From Lachancea dasiensis (Eukaryota; Ascomycota; Saccharomycetes; Saccharomycetales; Saccharomycetaceae): 64,000 nucleotides of DNA. The position numbers were made by a program, and so were the translations under genes. The notes under the pieces were generated by a model. It made no database searches, was not told the origin of the DNA, and worked only from the letters and a program-made list of their open reading frames with translations. The DNA lies in assembly GCA_900074725.1 (NCBI GenBank), contig LT598456.1, forward strand, positions 689,488 to 753,487, read 5' to 3'. Within the stretch, counting starts at the first letter, position 1. Each line of letters starts with the position of its first letter. Positions 9,644 to 18,627 of the stretch are shown here, piece by piece.

Positions 9644-10546
9644 TTAGCTTCTCCCTGCCCTTTCCAGAGAATCGTCAACCAAGTACCATCCCGGATAGTA
9701 CTCGTCATCGCTACATCCAGCGAATAGCTGTACATCAGCGCTTGACAGCTTCGAAACGCGTACTTTGTTTATGTCCTCTTTCCGCTTTCCAAATGCATTC
9801 TCGATTTCCCACTGGAAAGGATTCTGTAAATCCGAGTGCGATTTCTTCAAAAAAGGATTCGGAACGGTACTGTTGATACTTCCTATTGACGTGAAGCCAG
9901 TCTCGTATAACCCACATATCTCCTCATTTGAATACAGTAGTAAACTCCATACATTAGCCAATTTCCAATGCAGCAGAGGCTGAATACGCATGAAAGTGGG
10001 CCAGTTTTTATCCGTTTTCTGAACGCAGTCTAAATCTGAGCCAAAGGGATCCGTATGACGGATGCCTATTACAATAGCCTCTGTCTGAGGGTGAACATCT
10101 AGGAATTTTTTGAAAGCTTCGGGCATACTCGTTTGGTTTTGTGGTGATTCGTAGACCGAAAGGAAATACCGCTTCCTTGTGGACTCAATTGAGTTCTCCA
10201 GCGTTGTGAATGTTTCCGTCTGATTGATGTATACTGTGGGTAGAAATCGCAGAGGGAATTGATGATATTGTGCAGGATACTGAGACGAGCCAACGCTTTC
10301 TGCAAAAAACTCCCAAAGGCACGACAAATACAAAATTAATAGTACTTGGCAATCCTTACCACCATTATAGGAAAACGACAACTTCTTGCTAAACGGGTTC
10401 CATTGAGTAAACACATCTTGTAAAAAATAGCGACGAGTCAAGTTGAGCGCTTCTTTGGTAGAGCCTACAATAGCAGAATCGCTTGAAGAAGCCAAATAAC
10501 TGGATGTGATATGATAACAGCGTTCTGCCACTTCTGCTAGGGTCAT
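9644..10546 (-). CDS. FAD1: Fad1, FAD synthetase
   Basis: FMN adenylyltransferase that makes FAD (PAPS-reductase-like fold). From the ATG at 10546 (TLAEVAERCYHITSSYL) the product has 300 residues (yeast 306) and aligns from its first residue with yeast Fad1. Key motifs: SFSYNGGKDCQVLLILYLSC (nucleotide-binding loop), AIVIGIRHTDPFG, then MRIQPLLHWKLANVWSLLLY, and the C-terminal YYPGWYLVDDSLERAGR. The same frame is open upstream to ATGs at 10621 and 10693, adding up to 49 residues. I keep 10546 because the extension also carries the TATA-like promoter sequence, but see the findings. MTF2 lies 193 bp upstream. Confidence 0.93.
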   Translation of the reverse strand: MTLAEVAERCYHITSSYLASSSDSAIVGSTKEALNLTRRYFLQDVFTQWNPFSKKLSFSYNGGKDCQVLLILYLSCLWEFFAESVGSSQYPAQYHQFPLRFLPTVYINQTETFTTLENSIESTRKRYFLSVYESPQNQTSMPEAFKKFLDVHPQTEAIVIGIRHTDPFGSDLDCVQKTDKNWPTFMRIQPLLHWKLANVWSLLLYSNEEICGLYETGFTSIGSINSTVPNPFLKKSHSDLQNPFQWEIENAFGKRKEDINKVRVSKLSSADVQLFAGCSDDEYYPGWYLVDDSLERAGRS

Positions 10547-10738
10547 TTCTGGCTTGCTTTGTATTACCCGTCGTTGTAGAGTTTTTTGACTATTTGATCT
10601 TGATTTCCGCCAGAGCCACATAATAACATAGTGAAAACCTATTATGCTGTTATAGTACATAATGATTGTAAATGAAATGTCGTCTATATACATGGTCGCG
10701 GCCGCAATGGCGTGCTTGCTAATTGCTTAGTCGTCGGT

Positions 10739-12022
10739 CTACGTTTCAAAAGCTTGACTTCTCTTCAGCTTTCTCATGTAGTTTTCAATGTAGCTCAAAT
10801 CCTGAGCATTTTCTCGGCACCACACAACGCCAACTGTCACCGGCTGTTCAGAGTTTTCAGTATCGTCAACAACCCCATCGTTCATGTAATGCATAGTTTT
10901 GGCGATTTTTTCAAGTAGATCAACGGTGTTGAGATCACCCATTATTCCATTTGCAGTCATTTCAGCAACGATTTGCCGGAGCTGATTGATATCCTGGTAA
11001 TTCTTCCATGAAAATTCTATCAATGTGTTGTAGAAATCGACGTTGCACACATTGAGATAAAGCGATACATCGGCCGCCCGCTTACACAGGTTGTAAATTA
11101 GTGCTATCAGGGCATATCTCCTGTCAGTAGGAAATGTGAAGTCTTTGTTGGTTAACAGATATCTGATGATAAAGGGCGTTGTGGCTTTGAACGGTTGAGG
11201 TAGTTGCTCCGGTGTGGCGATACATGCTTCTTTTACGTGGTGAAGCGATTGTGCTTCTAGAGCTGGGTCTCTCGACAGGTATTGGTCAAAGTACTCGCGC
11301 ACGACGGCCATGCAGTCCCCATCAGTTTGAATACGCTTTGAAAGGTAAGATAGATGCGGTTCCAAATACACTTCAAGTGTGGCATTCAAACGCTCTTTTG
11401 ATTCGATTTGCCGTAAAATTCCCAATTCGGTGGTTCCGTTACTTGTCCTGGAGCTTGAATTTTTAAAAAACTCGGGGCCCGCCTCTTCCACCGGAGAGCG
11501 GCTTTGACTGAGGCCCCCTACGCGTGATATATCAGGAGTTCGTACTTCGCCGTTTGATGTCGACTTGTTGGTGAAATATGCCGGTGTCAATGAGACAGGA
11601 TACTTTCGAATATCTTCAGTGGTCATTCTAGCCAGTCCCCCTGTATCCTCCATTTCTTGGCTTACAGCATCTTTGAAGAACTGCGAAAGCTTGCTGTTAA
11701 CAGACTCAGAGTTTTTTTTATCGAAAACAATCTGCACATGCTCATCTGGATGCGCATTTCGATCTTCTTGATTCGTAGGTGCCTCTGCGCTGGACGTAGA
11801 TGATTTCAAAACGTTTTGAGAAAGCTTCTTCTTCTCATCTTTCTTCATGATTTGCGTGAAGATCTGCTCGAATAGTGTTTTTTCCTGGATTGAGGAAACT
11901 TGTTCATCTTTAAACCCATCTACCGCTTGAGTGTCCACACGTTTCGTTTGTTTTTGATGTAGAGAGCATGCACGACTAAAGCCTCGTCTCTGATGTCTAC
12001 CATGGCTCAAAAGTCGTCTCAT
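10739..12022 (-). CDS. MTF2: Mtf2/Nam1, mitochondrial RNA-processing and translation factor
   Basis: Mitochondrial protein that binds the RNA polymerase Rpo41 and couples transcription to RNA processing and translation. The product has 427 residues (yeast 440). The first 30 residues are Arg/Ser/His-rich without acidic residues (RRLLSHGRHQRRGFSR), a presequence. The second half carries the conserved body, with stretches such as LTNKDFTFPTDRRYALIALI and VEVVWCREN-like text near the end. Overall sequence conservation is low, so the call leans on synteny (FAD1-MTF2 adjacent, same strand, as YDL045C-YDL044C). Confidence 0.85.
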   Translation of the reverse strand: MRRLLSHGRHQRRGFSRACSLHQKQTKRVDTQAVDGFKDEQVSSIQEKTLFEQIFTQIMKKDEKKKLSQNVLKSSTSSAEAPTNQEDRNAHPDEHVQIVFDKKNSESVNSKLSQFFKDAVSQEMEDTGGLARMTTEDIRKYPVSLTPAYFTNKSTSNGEVRTPDISRVGGLSQSRSPVEEAGPEFFKNSSSRTSNGTTELGILRQIESKERLNATLEVYLEPHLSYLSKRIQTDGDCMAVVREYFDQYLSRDPALEAQSLHHVKEACIATPEQLPQPFKATTPFIIRYLLTNKDFTFPTDRRYALIALIYNLCKRAADVSLYLNVCNVDFYNTLIEFSWKNYQDINQLRQIVAEMTANGIMGDLNTVDLLEKIAKTMHYMNDGVVDDTENSEQPVTVGVVWCRENAQDLSYIENYMRKLKRSQAFET

Positions 12023-12259
12023 AATCCCTACGTGACGTACTAGGGCCCTTTGCGACCGTCCTATAGTTCTGTTTAGGTCAGAAGTCTCGGTTCATCAGTA
12101 AGGAATTTTTCAAAGGTGATGATGGGCTACCCGATGATCACTAACCAACAAAAATACTCAGAGCTCACGGTACATACACAAATATAGAGAGTAAATAGTC
12201 CTCAGTATCCAATATATTTATATTCTACATCTAGCTCAACTTGAATAGCTATTCTAACT

Positions 12260-14008
12260 CTAAAATCCTTCAAGCGCTCTAGTGGCCTTATCCAGCCTTT
12301 TCATTCCTTCTTGGAAACGCTCGGGATCTAGGACCATATCAGCAGTCAGCCTGGAGAGCGAATCGACAAGCCTTTCTAAGGCTCTTTTTTCCTCCGTTTT
12401 CATTCCCAGATTTGCAAACTCTGACCCTATTAGTGTTCCTTTGGTAACATTGAGCATTTGAGAAATGGTGTCGATATCGAAAGAACGCAGTTCTTGTTTT
12501 CGATTTTTATTGGAGGTACGTTTGGTACCACTAGCTCCATGCCGCGCTTTGGCGGCACCAGACTTAGCTCCTTTTGGTTTTGTGTTGGAAATGTGGCTAC
12601 CAGTCTCTGATTCGCCTTGGGGCTCGTCCAAAATATCTTCGTATTCGTCATCATTATCATTGATAAGCCGGGTATCTGCTCCAGTGCTGTTGGCATCCGG
12701 ATTCAACTCTTTATTGGCTCTCAGTAGAGATGCAGGCAAACTGGGCATACGTGGTGGTATTGACGAATCTTCTTGAGAAACGGGGGACAATATGAGGGTA
12801 TCATTACGGCTGAGAGATTCTCGCTTGCGGTGCTCCAGATTATCAGTGGGTACAGTCGGTAGAGGTCTATGAAGGTAGCTGTCCTCATCCGGTTGCCCAA
12901 AGTTGTCTTCGTCATCATCGTCGTCATAAAGATTTGCTTGGTCTGCTGCTGAAAAGTAACTGCTAGATTTGTTGGTACTCGCACGAGACACGCTTTGAGA
13001 GCTCTCAAGACTCATTTGTTCCTGTAACTGTTTCTGAATATCCTCTAGCCCATCTTTAATAAAAAGATGTGATTTGGGTCTGTTGCGACTCCTGGGGGGG
13101 ATGGACGGGTTGTAGGTTGAGGTCGAGGATCTGTCTGGAAATTTGACATGGGTAGGATCCGTCGGTATATCTGTACGTAGAGCTGGTACAATGCTGGATG
13201 CCAAGGATCGGGCGTCGCTGTCATTCCTGGCCAAGCTCTGGCTTGACTTTGCCGTGAATGACCGCTGGGGCGAAGGCTGGAGAGAACTATGTTCTTGCTG
13301 AGGGCTCGCAGTGCTGGCATTTGAAGTTGGTGCTGCTTTTAGAATTTCGTGGTCAATATTTTCTGAGGGTGTTGCCTTGTGAAACTTATTATCATTTCCG
13401 CTCAGGGCTGAAAGATTATGCGAATGGCCGCTTTCACTTGCCAAGTTTCCAGACCCTATTGAAGAGTTTTTGTTGTGTTGGGAACCCTGGGACTCAGATA
13501 GCTTGAGAGTAAGCGAGTTGGGTTGTTTTGCGTTGCGATTCCCACCCCTGCGATCGGCTGGAGTAGATATCAGACCATGTTTACCATGTTCGTAGATCGC
13601 TTGATTTCCAACATTGGTCCGGGCAGTTTTTCCCACAGTCTCTTCTGATACTGGGAATTGAACGGACGAGTAAATCACCGGTGGCTCCTTAACAGCGTTT
13701 TCTGATTTATTTCCCATATATACAGGAACCCCCTCGTGAATACTGGCCGAGTAATCTGAAATCATACTCTCGCGGTTGCCAGGACTGCCATACTTGTGCT
13801 TTGGACTTGCAAGTATTTTATCAGATGCACCATAATTCTGAATGAATGGTGGCCTTGACAATGTATCCGGGGAAGAGGATGAGCCGCTGGCCAAGTTTCT
13901 CTTCACTGGTGTATTAGAAGCCGAATTTTGCCGATAAAGAATCTCGTCGCTTTTTGCGTCATGGAATGAATCTATCATGGCAGAAAGTCTCTTTGTATTG
14001 GTATTCAT
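12260..14008 (-). CDS. NBA1: Nba1-like bud-neck protein
   Basis: Probable orthologue of Nba1, a septin-associated bud-neck protein that binds Nap1 and Nis1 and helps block Cdc42 re-activation at old division sites. The product has 582 residues (yeast 501). Most of it is low complexity, rich in Ser, Asn and Pro, with an acidic run (DDDDDEDNFGQPDED). Only the last 90 residues look folded (DTISQMLNVTKGTLIGSEF, then RALERLVDSLSRLTADMV). Identity depends largely on position: NBA1 precedes NUF2 in the S. cerevisiae chromosome XV order (YOL070C-YOL069W) and follows EMI5. The ATG at 14008 is chosen over a TTG at 14029. Confidence 0.72.
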   Translation of the reverse strand: MNTNTKRLSAMIDSFHDAKSDEILYRQNSASNTPVKRNLASGSSSSPDTLSRPPFIQNYGASDKILASPKHKYGSPGNRESMISDYSASIHEGVPVYMGNKSENAVKEPPVIYSSVQFPVSEETVGKTARTNVGNQAIYEHGKHGLISTPADRRGGNRNAKQPNSLTLKLSESQGSQHNKNSSIGSGNLASESGHSHNLSALSGNDNKFHKATPSENIDHEILKAAPTSNASTASPQQEHSSLQPSPQRSFTAKSSQSLARNDSDARSLASSIVPALRTDIPTDPTHVKFPDRSSTSTYNPSIPPRSRNRPKSHLFIKDGLEDIQKQLQEQMSLESSQSVSRASTNKSSSYFSAADQANLYDDDDDEDNFGQPDEDSYLHRPLPTVPTDNLEHRKRESLSRNDTLILSPVSQEDSSIPPRMPSLPASLLRANKELNPDANSTGADTRLINDNDDEYEDILDEPQGESETGSHISNTKPKGAKSGAAKARHGASGTKRTSNKNRKQELRSFDIDTISQMLNVTKGTLIGSEFANLGMKTEEKRALERLVDSLSRLTADMVLDPERFQEGMKRLDKATRALEGF

Positions 14009-15315
14009 AGCTATTTTGGTGGAAAACAATATGCTTCCAACTAGCCTGGAGGAGAAACACAGTTGTCGATTATGATTAAAGTGCCTTTGATCCTAGTCAA
14101 AACGTTGATATGAAGCCGAGTAAGACATAAAGTATCTAGTAGATCAGCTCTTCCACATTCCCATTGATCGTCCCTCCCAAAGAAGCAATACGTAAACATC
14201 AACACTTTTCTAGTTTATCTGATAAAATTAAAGCTGTCAGAAGTCACATGCTGATGGAGTCAGGGGCGATGTTACTGACAAGTGACCAGCAAGACTCATT
14301 CATGTATGTGAACTCAGCAGGCGTTCCCGCTAGTTGGTCGCATTTTTTTGTCGTGTTTATAGCCGAGCAGCAAATCACCAAATAGGCTGTTGGTATTTGC
14401 CAGCAGGCCATAACCACTTTTCAGGTCTTTAAATGGAAAGAGTAACACGCTAGAAGCACCAATTTGCCACACACCTGCCCTTCTCCTTTTGCTACATATT
14501 TGCTACTACACAAATTGATGGGAAAGGGTCCAGTGTTTGCTGGCTGTCCATCCATGAGTAGAACACCCTCCGACGCAAGAACCGAAAAAACTTCCTCCCC
14601 CATTGCCGTTGTTTTAACCGCTTCCACCGTGAAACTTTTAAGGTTCGTCCATTTGCAGAATGAAGGATTGCTTCCCGCTTGGCGTTCATGAATCTAAGTC
14701 AGCCACTTTACATGATTGGCAACGGCAAGTACGAGCCTCAGGCAAGTTCATTCTCACTCTAATCATCTGTTGTAGATCTAAGGACCTATCCTTTCATTAC
14801 CCTAGATCTCCATTCGATCTTCTCCGAAGTGTTTCGTGGCCAACCGTTGATGTAAGGAACTTCAGCAGGTTTCACTAACAAACCACTCGCTGCCTTCACT
14901 ATTAATTTACATGACCACCTCGCAGCCGCCACTCTTGGTGAAAGGACTCTCTGTTGAGCGAGATGAGCCATAATTTTGTGATTTGTGAGATAAGCTAAAA
15001 TCCTTGCCTAAGACCGCAATTGATCAAATCCTCGGTCAGGTATCGCGCTCGGCGACTACAGCACGAATAACTCTCTACGCATATCTCAAGGTTACATGAG
15101 CGAATTTGATCCTCATTGATGATCTACTAATTGAGTATGCTTAGATATGTTGATATACCAATAAGGAATAGTTATTAATTAGCTACCTTAAATCGTGTGA
15201 AATGTTTCTAAATAAACCGGTCAAGTATGACATTCAACATACTTGGTTAAGACATTGGCGTGGAGCCATGTATCTCAACATGTAATGCTACAGAGTTGGA
15301 AAGTGGACTTTGAGT
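14009..15315. other. Long gene-free region between NBA1 and the aquaporin gene
   Basis: About 1.3 kb upstream of NBA1. The only notable coding-like stretch is an uninterrupted minus-strand frame of about 90 codons (14421-14693), whose conserved-looking part (for example VLASEGVLLMDGQPANTGPF) has no ATG at its beginning. No tRNA, repeat or known RNA is visible. The part nearest the aquaporin is AT-rich (15100-15250). Confidence 0.5.
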
Positions 15316-16110
15316 CTAAACCTTGGCCTCAACCTCACTGTCCTCGCTCACTTCAATGATCTCGTTGGAGGCAGTGGAGGTCTTGCTCTCGTCGAAGACA
15401 TGAAGAGCAAGAGGTTTTAGTAGAGCGGCAAAAACGGATCCAACGAAAGGACCAACCCAGTAGAGCCAGTGGTAACCAGGGAATTCTCTGGCAGCGACGC
15501 AAGGGCCGAAAGTTCTGGCAGGGTTGAGTCCAGCACCAGTGTTGGGGACACAGATCATGTGGCCCATGAATAGAGAGAAACCGATGACGAAGGCGGCAGT
15601 GACTGGGGCAACCTTCTTGTGGACAACGACGAAGACGGTGATGATTAGGAGGAAAGTGCAGAAGGCCTCAAGGGTTAGAGCGCGACCAACGTTCATGAAG
15701 TCACGGTCAATGCCGTTGGCGAAGTTGACTGGGCCAGCGACCCATCCGGAAACGGCCTCGGCAGAGGCAATGGCAGCCAAAAGCTGAACGCCAACCTCTA
15801 GCAAGAAACGAGTGACGGAGATGTCGCCAGTCAGAACGAACCCGAGAGCAACGGCTGGGTTGTAGTGACCGCCCGAGAGGTCGCCGAAGGCCAAGATGGC
15901 GGTGGCCAAGCCGAAACCGAAGGCAACAGAGATGGATTGCACTTGGGCGTTCTCGACGATGCCTTGGTTGCCGGCAACGTCGTTGGCAGTGGCCGCCATG
16001 AGAAATGCAATGGTCAAGAACATGAACGTTCCTGCGAGTTCACCGAGGTAAACGTAAGGACTGAAATCAGCCTTGGTGTCAATGAGCTTGGGGGCCTTGT
16101 AGGAAAGCAT
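15316..16110 (-). CDS. Aquaporin / MIP-family channel
   Basis: A 264-residue major intrinsic protein with six predicted helices. Both NPA loops are intact: GGHYNPAVALGF in the first half and AGLNPARTFGP in the second. The selectivity-filter histidine region and the aromatic segment (GYHWLYWVGPFVGS) follow the orthodox water-channel pattern rather than the glycerol-facilitator one. The short N-terminus (about 20 residues before the first helix) is unlike S. cerevisiae Aqy1. The C-tail is acidic (ISEVSEDSEVEAKV-like). Codon use is strongly biased and GC-richer than the neighbours, suggesting high expression. It interrupts the ancestral NBA1-NUF2 adjacency. Confidence 0.92.
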   Translation of the reverse strand: MLSYKAPKLIDTKADFSPYVYLGELAGTFMFLTIAFLMAATANDVAGNQGIVENAQVQSISVAFGFGLATAILAFGDLSGGHYNPAVALGFVLTGDISVTRFLLEVGVQLLAAIASAEAVSGWVAGPVNFANGIDRDFMNVGRALTLEAFCTFLLIITVFVVVHKKVAPVTAAFVIGFSLFMGHMICVPNTGAGLNPARTFGPCVAAREFPGYHWLYWVGPFVGSVFAALLKPLALHVFDESKTSTASNEIIEVSEDSEVEAKV

Positions 16111-16210
16111 GTTGAGCTAGTGAGTTGAGGTTGGTAAGAACTGGAGGATGCTGTTCACGAGGAGAAAAGGAGGCAAGACTGATCTGGCAGATGGGGGCTA
16201 CACTGGTGTC

Positions 16211-16220
16211 TTTTTATATC
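16211..16220 (-). promoter_or_regulatory. TATA box of the aquaporin gene
   Basis: On the minus strand the sequence reads GATATAAAAA, 101-110 bp upstream of the aquaporin ATG. It fits the yeast TATA consensus and usual spacing. A TATA-containing promoter is typical of regulated genes. Confidence 0.6.
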
Positions 16221-16569
16221 TGATTCTGGCAGCGAGCATCTGGCTCATCGGGTTGGCCCATGCACAAACATGCACAGAAAAAAAGAAGTTTTGGTGAGCG
16301 CAGATAAAAGAAGTTATTAACTGCACGCCTCTCCAGCGCCAGCCCGACAAAAGTGACCAGGTACGCTTTGATCCAGATCGGAAGGATAAAAAAGAATTCG
16401 TTGCTGTTTCCGGCATAAGGCCTACCCCGCTGGCGGCAATGTTAGATCAAGTTTTTTCAGTCACTGCGCTGTGCGTAGCTTCATTGGCTGCCCATCTACT
16501 ACATCCCATCCTATCCCGGTGTTCCACCAGCACGCTATCAAGAATCCAGCGGTCCATCTTGCCACGGCT

Positions 16570-16607
16570 CATCACATCTGCATGCCATATGCATGTCGTA
16601 TGTGATG
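16570..16607. repeat. Inverted repeat / potential hairpin upstream of the aquaporin gene
   Basis: CATCACAT (16570-16577) is exactly complementary to ATGTGATG (16600-16607). Inside it a second arm pair, TGCAT and ATGCA, encloses GCCAT. It could be a dyad for a dimeric regulator or an RNA hairpin, about 460-500 bp upstream of the aquaporin ATG. Confidence 0.5.
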
Positions 16608-17494
16608 TAATCGGATTTACCATAACGTAATCTAGCGCCGCATATTACTTTTTCTGCATCCGGTATGCATGGAAAGCACGCCTAAAAGTTGATTTTTTCC
16701 TGCGGCATGTTATCTTTTGCATTTGTTGTCAGTGGCACCGTGCTTTCCTGGCGACTGGTAGTTGGAGATGGCCTAGGCTGCCAATTTTCGCTGTGAGTTT
16801 AGGCAAGAGCACGGCTGGGGATCAGCAATTAAGAGGTTCTGTGCAGGTGCCGCGCTGCCAAAATGGCTTCTAGAATCCCGATCTATGCGCGTCACGCATC
16901 GATGCCAGCTTTCTGGCCACGCGTTCCTTTTTGTTGGAATACGAGGCCCGGAAGTCCCAGAGCGCTGAAGGCCTGAAGAAACCGGGAGCCCTAAAGGCAT
17001 GGGCTGTCGGTACCTTCAATTACCTGGGTTTGAGAGGCGAGCGGTCCGGAGAATAGTAGGTGTTCCGCTCGGATTACGTGGAAGGACGTAGATGAAGCAG
17101 TGTCAATCGACTATCCGGCAAGCGGTCTTAGGCTGAGCCGAACGTGTAGATCTGTGTCTAATTCTCGGAGATAGCGAGGAGGTACAGCGCCTGACGCATC
17201 GGCAAGGATGACACCTAGCCGCATATAGCGGAAGGTTTGTACAGCAGTAGCTCTTTGCGCACATCAAGCACACCAGACGGGAGCCCATTTTTTCCCCGTC
17301 GCGGGGATCAACTGTCCGAAACCCTGGCTCCACGCAGCAGCTTCTGAACCCGACAAGCACCAGAGACAGCAGCCCGCTCTGCCTATTGGACTGCTGCATG
17401 GCAGTTGTGTGGTATCGTTGGCGGTGGTGCACCAACCTAGTGTCTTAATGGTACAAAGCGATACTCGGAACGCCAGTAGAAAAAACAAAGCGAA

Positions 17495-17504
17495 GTCACG
17501 TGAC
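17495..17504. promoter_or_regulatory. Palindromic E-box GTCACGTGAC
   Basis: A perfect 10-bp palindrome containing CACGTG, with the GTCACGTG form favoured by Cbf1 and Pho4-type bHLH factors. It is also the centromere CDEI consensus, but no AT-rich CDEII or CDEIII lies beside it. It is about 1.4 kb upstream of the aquaporin gene, so the target is uncertain. Confidence 0.4.
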
Positions 17505-18627
17505 GAGTTACAATGGAAAGCAGGGGAGCAGTGGTGGTTACATGGACACGATCGGGCCTGTCTTTTCAGCTGTAGGGCGCAAAATTGGTGGCCTCGCTAG
17601 CCTTGGGATCTGCCTGCTCCGCTGTGACTTTCCGGACTGCATTTTATGCGTCCGTCTTTTGGGACAGACAGGCACTATTCGTGCACAATTCTGGTAATGT
17701 ATGTGGCTGTGCTTAGGTCCCGTTGCTCTACTAATGACCTCGCCCATAATGCTTGTTTAAAAAGCCTTGGCGGTTGATCACTATTTGGCCGCTCTTCCTC
17801 TGCCCCCCTTGGTGGGCCATCTGTCCAGTTCGTTTCTTCGCTTCTTCGTGGTTTTGCCGCTTCACGTAGAGCTCAACTCTGAGAGGGAAATTCAAAGGTT
17901 GTAGCGAACAGTCTTTGAAAAACTGCTTCCCAAACCGTGGACTTTTCAGCTGTTCTAGCAACTTTAGCGGCGGAGGAGCTTCGACTTAAGAGCCGTGGCG
18001 GTCACAATTAATGGTTTATAATGGATAGTCAAGAAGAAATGACACATTGCCAGCTTACGAAGGATTATGAAATAGAGATGGATGCATCTCATGTAATTCT
18101 TTCGTAAGCAATTGAAATGTAAACAAACTTAATTAATCTTGGGCTCGAGATATCTTGCGTATCTGAAAATATTACGTAATTGATCTGAAAAGTATCTGTT
18201 TTTTTTTATCGAATAACGGTTTTTGGGTACATGCATCATCACCCACCTCCAAGCGCTACATGCTTACGAACACATCGTTCAAATATCTAATTCAACTATC
18301 ACGCGATAAAGTACTATTCCTCTCGTGGCACTGCAGCGACACATAAGCCAGACATATAAGCTGGCAACCTCGAGCATGGCAATGTCGAGCATGGCAACCA
18401 CCCTTTTTGTAGGATGAGACGGCTCGTATAGACCCCTGTTCATTCAGTCGCCAGAATCTCGACAACAAGGTATTGATAACAACAATAGGCCATGTATATG
18501 CGTTCATCTTGTCTATGCTGAACAATATGCTTCTGAGAAGACTGACCAAGTCCCCGCATCTCCCAGTAAACGGCCACCAGACATCCTTGGAATGGCAGTA
18601 TGTTTCCATTATGCTCTTGAGGGTCTA

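Larger units (their letters stand above)
16111..18627. other. 2.5-kb gene-free region upstream of the aquaporin gene
   Basis: Unusually long for a compact yeast genome and GC-rich from about 16700 to 17700. It contains an inverted repeat (16570-16607), a palindromic E-box GTCACGTGAC (17495-17504) and a short tandem duplication of TCGAGCATGGCAA near 18369-18398. A minus-strand open frame without ATG (17731-17988) and a 105-codon ATG frame (18292-18609) show no family I recognise. No tRNA or standard structural RNA could be identified. Confidence 0.55.

Noticed and set aside
14164-14385. 73-codon + strand frame near NBA1
   Set aside because: Starts at TTG and has no recognisable homology.
17495-17504. 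Centromere, based on the CDEI-like GTCACGTGAC
   Set aside because: No AT-rich CDEII or CCGAA-containing CDEIII lies beside it; the flanks are GC-rich.
18292-18609. 105-codon ATG frame just downstream of the FMO-like gene
   Set aside because: Cys/His-rich by virtue of a small tandem duplication, no family and no upstream promoter signs.
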